Source: Betaproteobacteria bacterium
GTDB taxonomy: Bacteria; Pseudomonadota; Gammaproteobacteria; Burkholderiales; SG8-41
DNA: 7,839 nucleotides
Reading direction: 5' to 3'
Assembly: GCA_025353085.1 (NCBI GenBank)
Contig: JANXRI010000399.1
Location: forward strand, 1 to 7,839
A program made the translations under genes and the position numbers. How positions within the stretch are numbered: position 1 is the stretch's first letter; the number at the start of each line of letters is the position of its first letter. This document shows positions 1-5,371 of the stretch, piece by piece. Under the pieces are notes generated by a model. That model saw only the letters and a program-made list of their open reading frames with translations. It had not been told where the DNA came from and ran no database searches.

Positions 1-273
1 GGCGGCCACCTGCACCCGCTTCGCCATCGCATCGAGCTGCGCAGCGGTCGCGGGTTTCGAGAATGCCTCCTTTTTCTCGATAATCACTTCCTTAACGCCG
101 TAACGAGTTTTTAGTTCGTGCGCGATCGTTTCCAAAATCACGTCGGCCTGCTCTTTCGTGTTGTCGATCAGCCCCACCACCTTGCCGACCAGATCGATCG
201 GCCGCGGCGCGAGCGGAATCTTCGTCTTGTTGCCGCCCGCCGTGGGGTCTACGAACCATAGATCTTCGGACAT
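1..273 (-). CDS. UGSC-family (seleno)protein, N-terminal part
   Basis: Ninety-one codons are open from the ATG at 273 to the left edge of the window, so the C-terminal part is missing. The start is supported by AGGAG (280-284) six bases upstream. The protein opens MSEDLWFVDPTAGG, then has a beta-strand/helix pattern around residues 28-60 (VGKVVGLIDNTKEQADVILE, then a helix) and a KPAT segment near 73. This 'LLDN-K-NAD' layout is that of the UGSC family, whose (U/C)GSC redox motif would lie just beyond the window edge. Whether the motif carries Cys or Sec cannot be seen here. The function of the family is not established; a thiol- or selenol-based redox role is an inference. The gene upstream (488-1507) belongs to the family that usually accompanies UGSC proteins, which strengthens the call. 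Confidence 0.68.
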   Translation of the reverse strand, partial: MSEDLWFVDPTAGGNKTKIPLAPRPIDLVGKVVGLIDNTKEQADVILETIAHELKTRYGVKEVIIEKKEAFSKPATAAQLDAMAKRVQVAA

Positions 274-310
274 CCACTTCTCCTATTGAACACTGCGAAA
301 TTCGTGACAG

Positions 311-408
311 CGCGCCCTCACCCTCAATCCCTCTCCCCGAGGGAGAGGGAAGAATACAACATGCGCAAACTCCTTCTCCCTCGGGGAGAAGGTGGGGATG
401 AGGGCGCG
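311..408. repeat. Mirrored pair of REP-like palindromes (BIME-like)
   Basis: Two hairpins face each other. The first has a 9-bp stem, CCCTCTCCC (329-337) with GGGAGAGGG (341-349), and a 3-base loop. The second has a 9-bp stem, CCTTCTCCC (372-380) with GGGAGAAGG (384-392), and a 3-base loop. The outer ends are a perfect 10-bp inverted repeat, CGCGCCCTCA (311-320) and TGAGGGCGCG (399-408). Related elements lie at 1533-1580 and 7411-7447. Placement between genes fits extragenic palindromes of the REP/BIME class. Effects on transcription or mRNA stability are possible but not shown. Confidence 0.75.
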
Positions 409-445
409 AACTAATCTAGTCCACGCGTACTTGCCGTGCGCAGCC

Positions 446-473
446 CCTCTCGCCTCTCGCCTCTCGCCTCTCC
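446..473. repeat. Heptamer tandem repeat (cctctcg)x4
   Basis: Four consecutive 7-base units, cctctcg at 446-452, 453-459 and 460-466 and cctctcc at 467-473, lie 15 bases from the end of the gene at 488. Perfect heptamers in tandem are prone to slippage, so copy number may vary between strains. Other heptamer arrays occur inside hrpA at 7388-7401 and 7471-7498. Confidence 0.85.
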
Positions 474-487
474 GGACTTCACAGCCG

Positions 488-1507
488 CTATTCGATCGAA
501 TAACGGCCGTGGACCGCCTTGCTCGTTTCGTTCCAACCATGACATACCGCGGTAATCGGGCCGAAGCCGCCGGCGACAATCAGATGCAGCCCCGCGGGAT
601 CCTTGACGGCCTTGATCATTGCGTTGTCGTCATCCGGATCGACGCCCATGTGCACGGCCCGCTCGGCACGCCAGTTGCCGCCGCGCTTGAGATTGCCCTG
701 CGGCCGTGTAGCGAGCTCGCATAAGCGCGCATGCACTTGCGCGCGCGTCATTCCCGCGTCGGCGCAGAGTTTTGCGTGCTGCGGGCTCATCGCGACGACT
801 TCGTTCGACTTGAACCACATGTTCCATGAGCCGGTCGACGTCATCGAGTCGGCGATACCCGTGAGCAATCGCTCAGGCTCCGTACTCACGTCGTCGAAAT
901 GCAAACGCGGGCATTCGACCATCGCAATCGTGATGACATTGTCGCCGGCGAAATAGCCGCGTGACATCGCGAGCGTTTCCCACGGCGTGCGCTCCATGTT
1001 TTCGGTGATGCACGCGGTGTAGCGCATCGGCGAACTGAATATCGTCGCCGACGCGAGCCCCGAAATCCCGCCGCCCAAGTTGAGCAGCATCAGGCGGATC
1101 GCCCGGCCGATCGATACGTTGGCGCGAAAGCCGGGACCCAGGCAGCCGTTGCCGCCGTGCAGGCCGATCTTCTGCGCGTACGGCCCGTTGACGATCATCA
1201 TGGGCGCAACGCCGTGCATCGTGCATTGCACGCCGCCCATATTGAGATCTTCGCGCAGTATTTGCGTGAGTCCGCCGAGAACCACCGGCAGATATTCGGG
1301 CTTGCATCCCGCCATCAATGCATGGATCGCGACCGTGCGCACCGTTGCCGGCTCGAGCGCCGGCGGCACGCGCCCGACCAGTTCATCCGGCTTGCGCGTG
1401 GTGCCGGTCAGCATCCACTGGATACGCTCCTCGGTCGGCGTGACCATCGGAAAACCATCCGACCATTCTTTCGCGAAAAAAAACTCGAACTCGTCTATCT
1501 TACCCAA
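488..1507 (-). CDS. UGSC-associated conserved protein of unknown function
   Basis: This is a complete 339-aa protein starting at TTG (1507), with AGGAG in the leader nine bases upstream; no ATG fits as well. I recognise it as the conserved partner commonly encoded next to UGSC-family proteins, and the downstream gene here (1-273) is one. Diagnostic segments are DGFPMVTPTEERI near residues 17-29, MAGCKPEYLPVVL near 65-77, and a glycine-rich stretch GGNGCLGPGFRAN (118-130) leading into a hydrophobic helix and LGGG (144-147). Cys67 and Cys122 sit in the conserved segments and could work with the redox motif of the partner. There is no signal peptide or membrane segment, so it is probably cytosolic. 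The reaction is unknown. It may be co-transcribed with the TctC-type gene upstream (122-base gap) and the UGSC gene downstream (214-base gap), both on the same strand. Confidence 0.75.
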   Translation of the reverse strand: MGKIDEFEFFFAKEWSDGFPMVTPTEERIQWMLTGTTRKPDELVGRVPPALEPATVRTVAIHALMAGCKPEYLPVVLGGLTQILREDLNMGGVQCTMHGVAPMMIVNGPYAQKIGLHGGNGCLGPGFRANVSIGRAIRLMLLNLGGGISGLASATIFSSPMRYTACITENMERTPWETLAMSRGYFAGDNVITIAMVECPRLHFDDVSTEPERLLTGIADSMTSTGSWNMWFKSNEVVAMSPQHAKLCADAGMTRAQVHARLCELATRPQGNLKRGGNWRAERAVHMGVDPDDDNAMIKAVKDPAGLHLIVAGGFGPITAVCHGWNETSKAVHGRYSIE

Positions 1508-1532
1508 ATCGTTTTGCTCCTAAGGGTTTGTG

Positions 1533-1580
1533 CCCCCTCCCTTGCGCATGAAATGTGCGGGGGAGGGTTGGGGTGGGGGC
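1533..1580. repeat. REP-like long hairpin between tctC-type gene and UGSC partner
   Basis: A continuous hairpin pairs 1535-1549 with 1553-1567 around a GAA loop. The outer stem is CCCTCCC with GGGAGGG, and the inner stem is GCGCAT with ATGTGC, with a few G-T wobbles. The adjoining G-rich tail (1568-1580) matches, on the minus strand, the GCCC(C/T)CA(C/T)CCC head of the elements at 311-408 and 7411-7447. No run of T follows on either strand, so a REP-like element is likelier than an intrinsic terminator. It could still attenuate or stabilise the minus-strand transcript. Confidence 0.65.
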
Positions 1581-1629
1581 AACGAGTAACGGGAAAAATA
1601 CGGACTTCGAATTTTACTTCGTTTCCGAA

Positions 1630-2652
1630 TTACGGTTTTGCCCCCAGCTTCGCAGCCTTCACCACCGTCGACCATTTCGCAATTTCCGCTTTGATAAATG
1701 CGCCGAACTCCTCCGGCGTGCCGCTGCCGGGTTCCGCGCCACTCTCGATCAGGCGCTCACGCAACTCCGCGCGGTTGAGGATGTGCAGGATTTCGCCGTT
1801 CAGTTTTAGGACGACGTCGCGCGGCGTGCCGGCGGGTGCCAACACCCCACTCCACTGTATGACGCTGTAGCCGGTGACGCCGCTTTCGCTGACTGTTGGA
1901 ACCTCCGGTATCGACGGCCAGCGTGCCGGACTCGTCACGGCGAGCCCGCGCAAGCGACCGCTGCGCATATTAGGCAGCGCTTCGAGTATGTTCACGAAGC
2001 CCGTTTGCACATGCGCCGCGATGATGTCGATTAACGCCTGGCCGCCGCCTTTATAAGGCACGTGAACCATTCCAATGCCCGTTGCGCTCATAAACAATTC
2101 GCCGGCGAGATGACTGATCGAGCCTTCGCCCGACGACGCATACGTGAGACCGCCGGCACGCGAAGACGCGAGCGCGATGAGTTCCTTCACCGACCTGGCC
2201 GGGATCGCCGCCGGCACCACGAGCACCAGCGGCACCGTCGTCGTTCGCGCTACCGGCGCGAAATCCCTGATCGGATCGAACGGTACTTTGGAAAATAACG
2301 GATTGACGATGATGGTGCTGGCGGTCGCCATCACGAGCGTATAGCCATCGGGCGCCGACCGCGCCGCCATCTCCGTGCCTATCGTCCCGGCCGCGCCCGC
2401 GCGATTGTCGACGACCACCGGTTGCTTCCAGGTTTCAGTTAACGGCTCGCTAAGCAAACGCGCGACGATAGACGCGCCGCCGCCGGGCGCGAACGGCGAA
2501 ATCAAGCGGATGGGTTTCGACGGATAAATGGGCGCTGCGGATTGCGCCGACGCCGGCATTGCGGCGAAGGCGAGCGCCAAGTACAGGCTGCTCGTGCGGT
2601 AAACAGAAATGTCGATCGCGGCGTCCGTGCTGTGAGCAGGTGTTGGTTTCAT
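1630..2652 (-). CDS. Bug/TctC-family periplasmic solute-binding protein
   Basis: This 340-aa protein has the hallmarks of the tripartite tricarboxylate transporter substrate-binding (Bug) family: YPSKPIRLISPFAPGGG at residues 43-59, then a VVDNRAGAAGTIG loop, DGYTL, and HVPYKGGGQA in the second lobe. Mature proteins bind small carboxylates in the periplasm. The export signal has a hydrophobic core at about residues 23-31 and an Ala-Ser-Ala cleavage site before Gln37. The n-region before it is unusually long (22 residues), contains Asp10 and Asp14, and has few basic residues. The ATG at 2652 is the only usable start, because an in-frame stop lies at 2677-2679, and it has no clear Shine-Dalgarno. 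No membrane TctA or TctB gene is in the window, as is common for orphan Bug proteins in Burkholderiales. The ligand cannot be predicted. Confidence 0.9.
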   Translation of the reverse strand: MKPTPAHSTDAAIDISVYRTSSLYLALAFAAMPASAQSAAPIYPSKPIRLISPFAPGGGASIVARLLSEPLTETWKQPVVVDNRAGAAGTIGTEMAARSAPDGYTLVMATASTIIVNPLFSKVPFDPIRDFAPVARTTTVPLVLVVPAAIPARSVKELIALASSRAGGLTYASSGEGSISHLAGELFMSATGIGMVHVPYKGGGQALIDIIAAHVQTGFVNILEALPNMRSGRLRGLAVTSPARWPSIPEVPTVSESGVTGYSVIQWSGVLAPAGTPRDVVLKLNGEILHILNRAELRERLIESGAEPGSGTPEEFGAFIKAEIAKWSTVVKAAKLGAKP

Positions 2653-2813
2653 GTCATGCCATGCAGTCGAGTGGATTTATCGACAGCATACTTCATCGCC
2701 AGCGCCGGTTGCTTGCTCACTGTGGACGCTGCAACGGTGATGCATTGGCCCGGTTGCTTTCCCGTTTGCTAGAGCTTCAGATGTCGGGTTAGCGGGCGGA
2801 CGGGGAAAAAGAT

Positions 2814-2828
2814 CGCATTGCTAATGCG
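2814..2828. promoter_or_regulatory. Perfect inverted repeat, possible operator
   Basis: CGCATT (2814-2819) and AATGCG (2823-2828) form a perfect 6-bp inverted repeat with a 3-base centre. It overlaps the putative -35 element of the peptidase promoter, where a repressor would block polymerase. No regulator gene is adjacent, so the role is inferred from position only. Confidence 0.35.
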
Positions 2829-2847
2829 TCTGGTATGCCAATAGTAT
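2818..2847 (+). promoter_or_regulatory. Possible sigma-70 promoter of the C1 peptidase gene
   Basis: TTGCTA (2818-2823) and TAGTAT (2842-2847) are separated by 18 bases and lie 56 bases before the peptidase ATG. An overlapping TATAAA (2845-2850) would give a spacer of 21, which is too long. The match to consensus is moderate. Confidence 0.4.
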
Positions 2848-2858
2848 AAAGTCACGCA

Positions 2859-2877
2859 GCGTTTGAATAACAAACGC
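2859..2877 (+). promoter_or_regulatory. Stem-loop in the peptidase mRNA leader
   Basis: GCGTTTG (2859-2865) and CAAACGC (2871-2877) are perfect complements around the loop AATAA. The loop ends 11 bases before the Shine-Dalgarno. It could be a protein-binding site in DNA or a small leader hairpin in RNA; the sequence does not decide. Confidence 0.4.
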
Positions 2878-2902
2878 AATACGCGTCGAGGGAGATCCGA
2901 CC

Positions 2903-3682
2903 ATGCCACTCGTCAAGCACAAAATAAAACACTACGGCTGGGTGGCGGATACGCCCGACCAACGCGATCATTTATATGCGGCCCCGGTCGTCCGCCTTAA
3001 GAAACTTCCGCCGAAAGTCGATTTGCGGCCCGCGTGCCCCAAGGTCATCTACGATCAGGGTCAGCTCGGAAGCTGCACCGGCAACGCAATTGCGTGCGCG
3101 ATTCAGTTCGAGCGTATGAAACAAAAGCGCAAGCCCGACTTTATCCCGTCGCGTCTGTTCATTTACTACAACGAACGCGCCATGGAGGGCACCATCGCGT
3201 CCGACAGCGGCGCGCAGATACGCGACGGCATCAAGAGCGTCGCAAAACTCGGCGACTGTCCGGAGACCGAGTGGCCGTACGACATCGTCAAGTTCGCGAT
3301 CAAGCCGCCCGCAAAGTGCTTTAGCGACGCACGCAAATACAAAGCGGTGTCGTATCAGCGCGTGATCCAGACCTTGAACCAGATGAAAGGTTGCCTCGCG
3401 TCCGGATACCCGTTCGTGTTCGGCTTCTCGGTCTACGAGAGCTTCGAAAGCGCAGCAGTGACGAAGTCGGGAATCATACCCATGCCCGCATCGAGCGAAA
3501 AGCAGATCGGTGGCCATGCAGTACTGGCCGTCGGCTACGACGACCAGCAGCAGCGCTTCATCGTGCGCAACTCATGGGGAAAGAGCTGGGGCATGCACGG
3601 GTACTTTACAATGCCTTACGCGTATGTCACGGACTCGAACCTGTCCGATGATCTGTGGACAATACGAGTCGTCGCATCCTGA
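2903..3682 (+). CDS. Papain-fold C1 family cysteine peptidase, cytosolic type
   Basis: This 259-aa protein starts at the ATG preceded by GAGGGAG (2888-2894) eight bases upstream. All catalytic elements of clan CA family C1 are visible. Gln52 (oxyanion hole) and nucleophile Cys58 lie in DQGQLGSCTGNA, with the same six-residue offset as papain Gln19/Cys25. His205 is in GGHAVLAVGYDD, and Asn223 is in VRNSWGKSWG. The opening YGWVADTPDQRDHLYA is typical of bacterial C1 proteins that lack the eukaryotic inhibitory prodomain. There is no signal peptide or membrane segment, so the enzyme should act in the cytosol or leave by a non-Sec route. Its substrate is unknown. A broken SGNH hydrolase follows 45 bases downstream on the same strand and may once have formed an operon with it. 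Confidence 0.9.
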   Translation: MPLVKHKIKHYGWVADTPDQRDHLYAAPVVRLKKLPPKVDLRPACPKVIYDQGQLGSCTGNAIACAIQFERMKQKRKPDFIPSRLFIYYNERAMEGTIASDSGAQIRDGIKSVAKLGDCPETEWPYDIVKFAIKPPAKCFSDARKYKAVSYQRVIQTLNQMKGCLASGYPFVFGFSVYESFESAAVTKSGIIPMPASSEKQIGGHAVLAVGYDDQQQRFIVRNSWGKSWGMHGYFTMPYAYVTDSNLSDDLWTIRVVAS

Positions 3683-3727
3683 GGAAACCGCATAAATTTC
3701 GAAAACGTCTACCGGGATTGGCCTTCG

Positions 3728-3996
3728 ATGAACGCCGATCACCATGCGGCTTCTATCCTCGCGATCGGCGATTCGTGGTTCTGGTATCCGTTTCCCGGCG
3801 GCTCGCTGTTGAATCAACTCGGCCCGCTGGTTGCGCCAAAGGAGCATTTCATCCTCGCCATCGGCAACAACGGGGCGGAAGCATTCGACTATGTGCAAGG
3901 CAAATACAAAATCGCTGTCACCACAGCCCTGAATTTTCACGGCGGTGGTTTGTCGGCGGTATTTATCAGCGGCGGCGGCAACGACTTCGCAGGGCT
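3728..3996 (+). pseudogene. SGNH/GDSL hydrolase, truncated after block III
   Basis: About 90 codons of an SGNH-type hydrolase remain. Block I is ILAIGDSWFW with nucleophile Ser16, the block II glycine is probably Gly49 in GNNGAEAF, and block III is FISGGGNDFAGL with Asn85. After Leu90 (3995-3997) similarity ends abruptly, because the DNA becomes the antisense strand of an hsdR fragment. The catalytic Asp-x-x-His block and the rest of the fold are absent from the window. The reading frame stays open by chance to a stop at 4499-4501, which would give a 257-aa chimera that should not fold as a hydrolase. The ATG at 3728 has only a weak ribosome binding site. The intact enzyme would have been an esterase or lipase-like protein of unknown substrate. 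Confidence 0.75.
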
Positions 3997-4309
3997 GACG
4001 AAGCGGCAGTTCTGTGACTTGGCGTATTTGCGCGCCTGCTCTTTGCCCACCAGCGGGCTTTTGCCTTCGGCCTTGGCTTCAAGGGAGATAAAGGGGAAAC
4101 CTTTTTCGTTGAGCAGGAGGAAGTCGATGAAGCCCTTCTGGACTTTCTCAAAGTCTTCGCCAAAGGCGTCAATGTCCTGCGTCTTGAGACGTGACGTTGG
4201 GTTCAAGCTGAATGTTGGCCGGCGCGTTGCCGTCCTTAAAGAAGCGCCAGCCCGCGGCTTCGAGGAGCTTGTTGATCTTGATGCGAGCAGCTGCTTCTTT
4301 TTCTGCCAT
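3997..4309 (-). pseudogene. hsdR: Type I restriction enzyme R subunit, N-terminal fragment with frameshift
   Basis: Read on the minus strand from the ATG at 4309, the sequence encodes MAEKEAAARIKINKLLEAAG and continues as the N-terminal (HSDR_N) domain of a type I restriction R subunit. The nuclease signature is visible as GFIDFLLL, then ISLEAKAEGK (the D...ExK core of the PD-(D/E)XK fold), then GKEQARKYAKSQNCRFV. One extra base at about 4189 shifts the frame: the first frame stops at TGA 4171-4169 after 46 codons. Omitting that base restores the run PNVTLKTQDIDAFG. Similarity ends at CRFV near 3997, where the truncated SGNH gene begins. About 104 of the roughly 1,000 codons expected survive, with no helicase motor domain, so this is a non-functional remnant. 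Confidence 0.82.
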
Positions 4310-4313
4310 AAGG

Positions 4314-4412
4314 TTAATTCAGCGCCCGGACAGGCGGCACGCCGGGGAACGCTTCTTTCCCTTCGCCATCGAGTCTCCCTGACTTCGGTTTTAAGCGCGC
4401 GTGGCGCGCCAT
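4314..4412 (-). CDS. Small ORF of 32 codons upstream of the hsdR fragment
   Basis: An ATG at 4412 opens a 32-aa frame, MARHARLKPKSGRLDGEGKE followed by AFPGVPPVRALN, ending in TAA four bases before the hsdR start. The charged, proline-rich ending and tight spacing suggest either a small gene coupled to hsdR or the tail of a damaged upstream gene of the restriction locus. I do not recognise it and saw no clear ribosome binding site. A hairpin at 4395-4409 covers its first codons. Confidence 0.25.
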   Translation of the reverse strand: MARHARLKPKSGRLDGEGKEAFPGVPPVRALN

Positions 4413-4416
4413 TTTT
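4395..4416 (+). terminator. Terminator-like GC hairpin followed by T run
   Basis: GCGCGC (4395-4400), GTG and GCGCGC (4404-4409) form a short all-GC stem, followed by CA and five T residues (4412-4416). This would stop plus-strand transcripts entering from the peptidase/SGNH side before the downstream operon promoter. The stem is only 6 bp, so the call is tentative. Confidence 0.35.
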
Positions 4417-4454
4417 CGGGACAATTTCGGCAGAATGCCATCAAAAATCCCAGC

Positions 4455-4483
4455 ATCGAGTTGTGTCCTTTACGCCACTCGAT
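4455..4483. promoter_or_regulatory. 7-bp inverted repeat upstream of the operon promoter
   Basis: ATCGAGT (4455-4461) and ACTCGAT (4477-4483) are perfect complements with a 15-base spacer, 22 bases before the putative -35 box. The spacing of about two helical turns between arm centres is compatible with a dimeric regulator. This is positional inference only. Confidence 0.3.
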
Positions 4484-4505
4484 TTGACCGGTTTTCGTTA
4501 GAAGC

Positions 4506-4535
4506 TTGCTTGCTGCACAACGGATTCGATATATA
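4506..4535 (+). promoter_or_regulatory. Putative sigma-70 promoter of the HEPN operon
   Basis: TTGCTT (4506-4511) and TATATA (4530-4535) are separated by 18 bases in the most AT-rich stretch of the region. An overlapping alternative is TTGCTG (4510-4515) with TATAGT (4534-4539). Either would start transcription near 4542-4546, a few tens of bases before the ATG at 4579, which supports that start for the first gene. Confidence 0.5.
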
Positions 4536-4578
4536 TAGTATGGTCCAAACCTGTGAATTCAGGCATCCTCATCAAATC

Positions 4579-5370
4579 ATGATTAACCTCCCGCAGACCA
4601 TTGCTACTGAAACCGCTGACGCCATCAATGCCTTGATCCGCGAAAGCGATCGATTCAGGGACTGGAACGCTCCCGAAATTCAGACATTGGTTCGAAAGAT
4701 AGAAAAATTGCAGAAAGTTGACGCGAGGCAATCCTTTGTTCTCCTCGGTTCCCTTGCCGCGATTTGCGGCAATGTAGACGATATGTCTGAAAACTTTAAC
4801 AAAGCACTGCACCTGCCTAGTGTGCCGGAAACAACGCACGAATATTGGGTGGCTCTAGCAAATGCGGGCGTGCACGGCAAGGCTCAAGAGATTGGCAGTT
4901 GGCTGCTCGATCCAAAGAGGGGTTTTTTCCCAAAAGTCTGGCAGCAAGCTATCGGCATGGGCGAAGTCCTTGAGGTATGGAATCGCTGGTCTGACGCAAA
5001 GAAGACTTATCCTGACTTGTCGCAGGTCGATTTCTCGACCGTAGAAAACGCCGCGGCCATCATGGGGGCTCATGGACTGAGTGACCAAGACATTGCTTCA
5101 GTGCTTGACCTTATGGGCGAGATTCAGCGCGCACACAAAATTATGTTCTCTGGCGGTTTGGTTTCGATTCTGAAAGTGGTGCGTCCTCCGGAAGACCCTC
5201 CGTATCTCTACTTTACGATACCGCTGGATGCTAGCGTCGGCGAAATCCACGCTATGAACCGTGAGTTAGCTAGACTGGTTGTTGAAAGGCTCTCCAAGGG
5301 AGCGTTTCCGCAAGGCATGACGGCCTCGTTTGTCAAGGCGGAACCTGTAGCCCTTCGCACCGCGGCTTGA
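4579..5370 (+). CDS. TPR-like protein of unknown function, first gene of the HEPN operon
   Basis: The frame is open from 4435, but the first 48 codons cross the promoter and lack protein character, so I place the start at the ATG at 4579 (263 aa). An ATG at 4540 is an alternative; neither has a strong ribosome binding site. Residues about 10-180 are mostly helical. Around 49-110 they resemble TPR repeats, with small residues alternating with aromatics in FVLLGSLAAICGN, NFNKALHL and EYWVALANAGVHGKAQEI. After residue 195 the pattern changes to a strand/helix/strand fold: YLYFTIPLDAS (209-219), a helix (221-239), then MTASFVKAE (247-255). There is no signal peptide or membrane segment. It ends one base before the HEPN gene, so the two products probably act together, perhaps with this one as neutraliser, scaffold or sensor. 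I do not recognise the family. Confidence 0.75.
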   Translation: MINLPQTIATETADAINALIRESDRFRDWNAPEIQTLVRKIEKLQKVDARQSFVLLGSLAAICGNVDDMSENFNKALHLPSVPETTHEYWVALANAGVHGKAQEIGSWLLDPKRGFFPKVWQQAIGMGEVLEVWNRWSDAKKTYPDLSQVDFSTVENAAAIMGAHGLSDQDIASVLDLMGEIQRAHKIMFSGGLVSILKVVRPPEDPPYLYFTIPLDASVGEIHAMNRELARLVVERLSKGAFPQGMTASFVKAEPVALRTAA

Positions 5371-5371
5371 T

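Larger units (their letters stand above)
274..487. other. Intergenic region with repeats
   Basis: These 214 bases separate two genes of the same strand. They hold a mirrored pair of REP-like hairpins (311-408) and a 7-base tandem repeat (446-473). A Shine-Dalgarno for the downstream gene lies at 280-284. I see no gene here, and short ORFs crossing it have no coding look. Confidence 0.7.
2653..2902. other. Divergent intergenic region
   Basis: These 250 bases separate the minus-strand solute-binding protein gene from the plus-strand peptidase gene. They contain a possible plus-strand promoter (2818-2847), an inverted repeat overlapping its -35 box (2814-2828), a leader stem-loop (2859-2877) and a ribosome binding site (2888-2894). 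I see no convincing promoter for the minus-strand gene and no coding region. Confidence 0.6.

Noticed and set aside
446..473. CRISPR-like array
   Set aside because: Units are 7 bases with no spacers; this is a simple tandem repeat.
1533..1580. Intrinsic terminator after the Bug gene
   Set aside because: The hairpin is strong but no T run follows on either strand, and head and stem match the REP-like family.
1157..1870. Plus-strand 237-aa frame
   Set aside because: It is antisense to the UGSC partner gene and the end of the Bug gene, both of which have clear family signatures; it has none.
2972..3517. Minus-strand 181-aa frame
   Set aside because: It is the shadow of the C1 peptidase gene, whose complete catalytic set is on the plus strand.
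3728..4501. A single 257-aa protein in the plus-strand frame
   Set aside because: Only the first 90 residues look like a protein family (SGNH). The remainder is the antisense of an hsdR fragment and non-coding DNA, so the frame stays open by chance.
4435..4578. N-terminal extension of the TPR-like protein to the ATG at 4435
   Set aside because: The 48 extra residues lack protein character and the stretch contains the inverted repeat and the promoter-like boxes.
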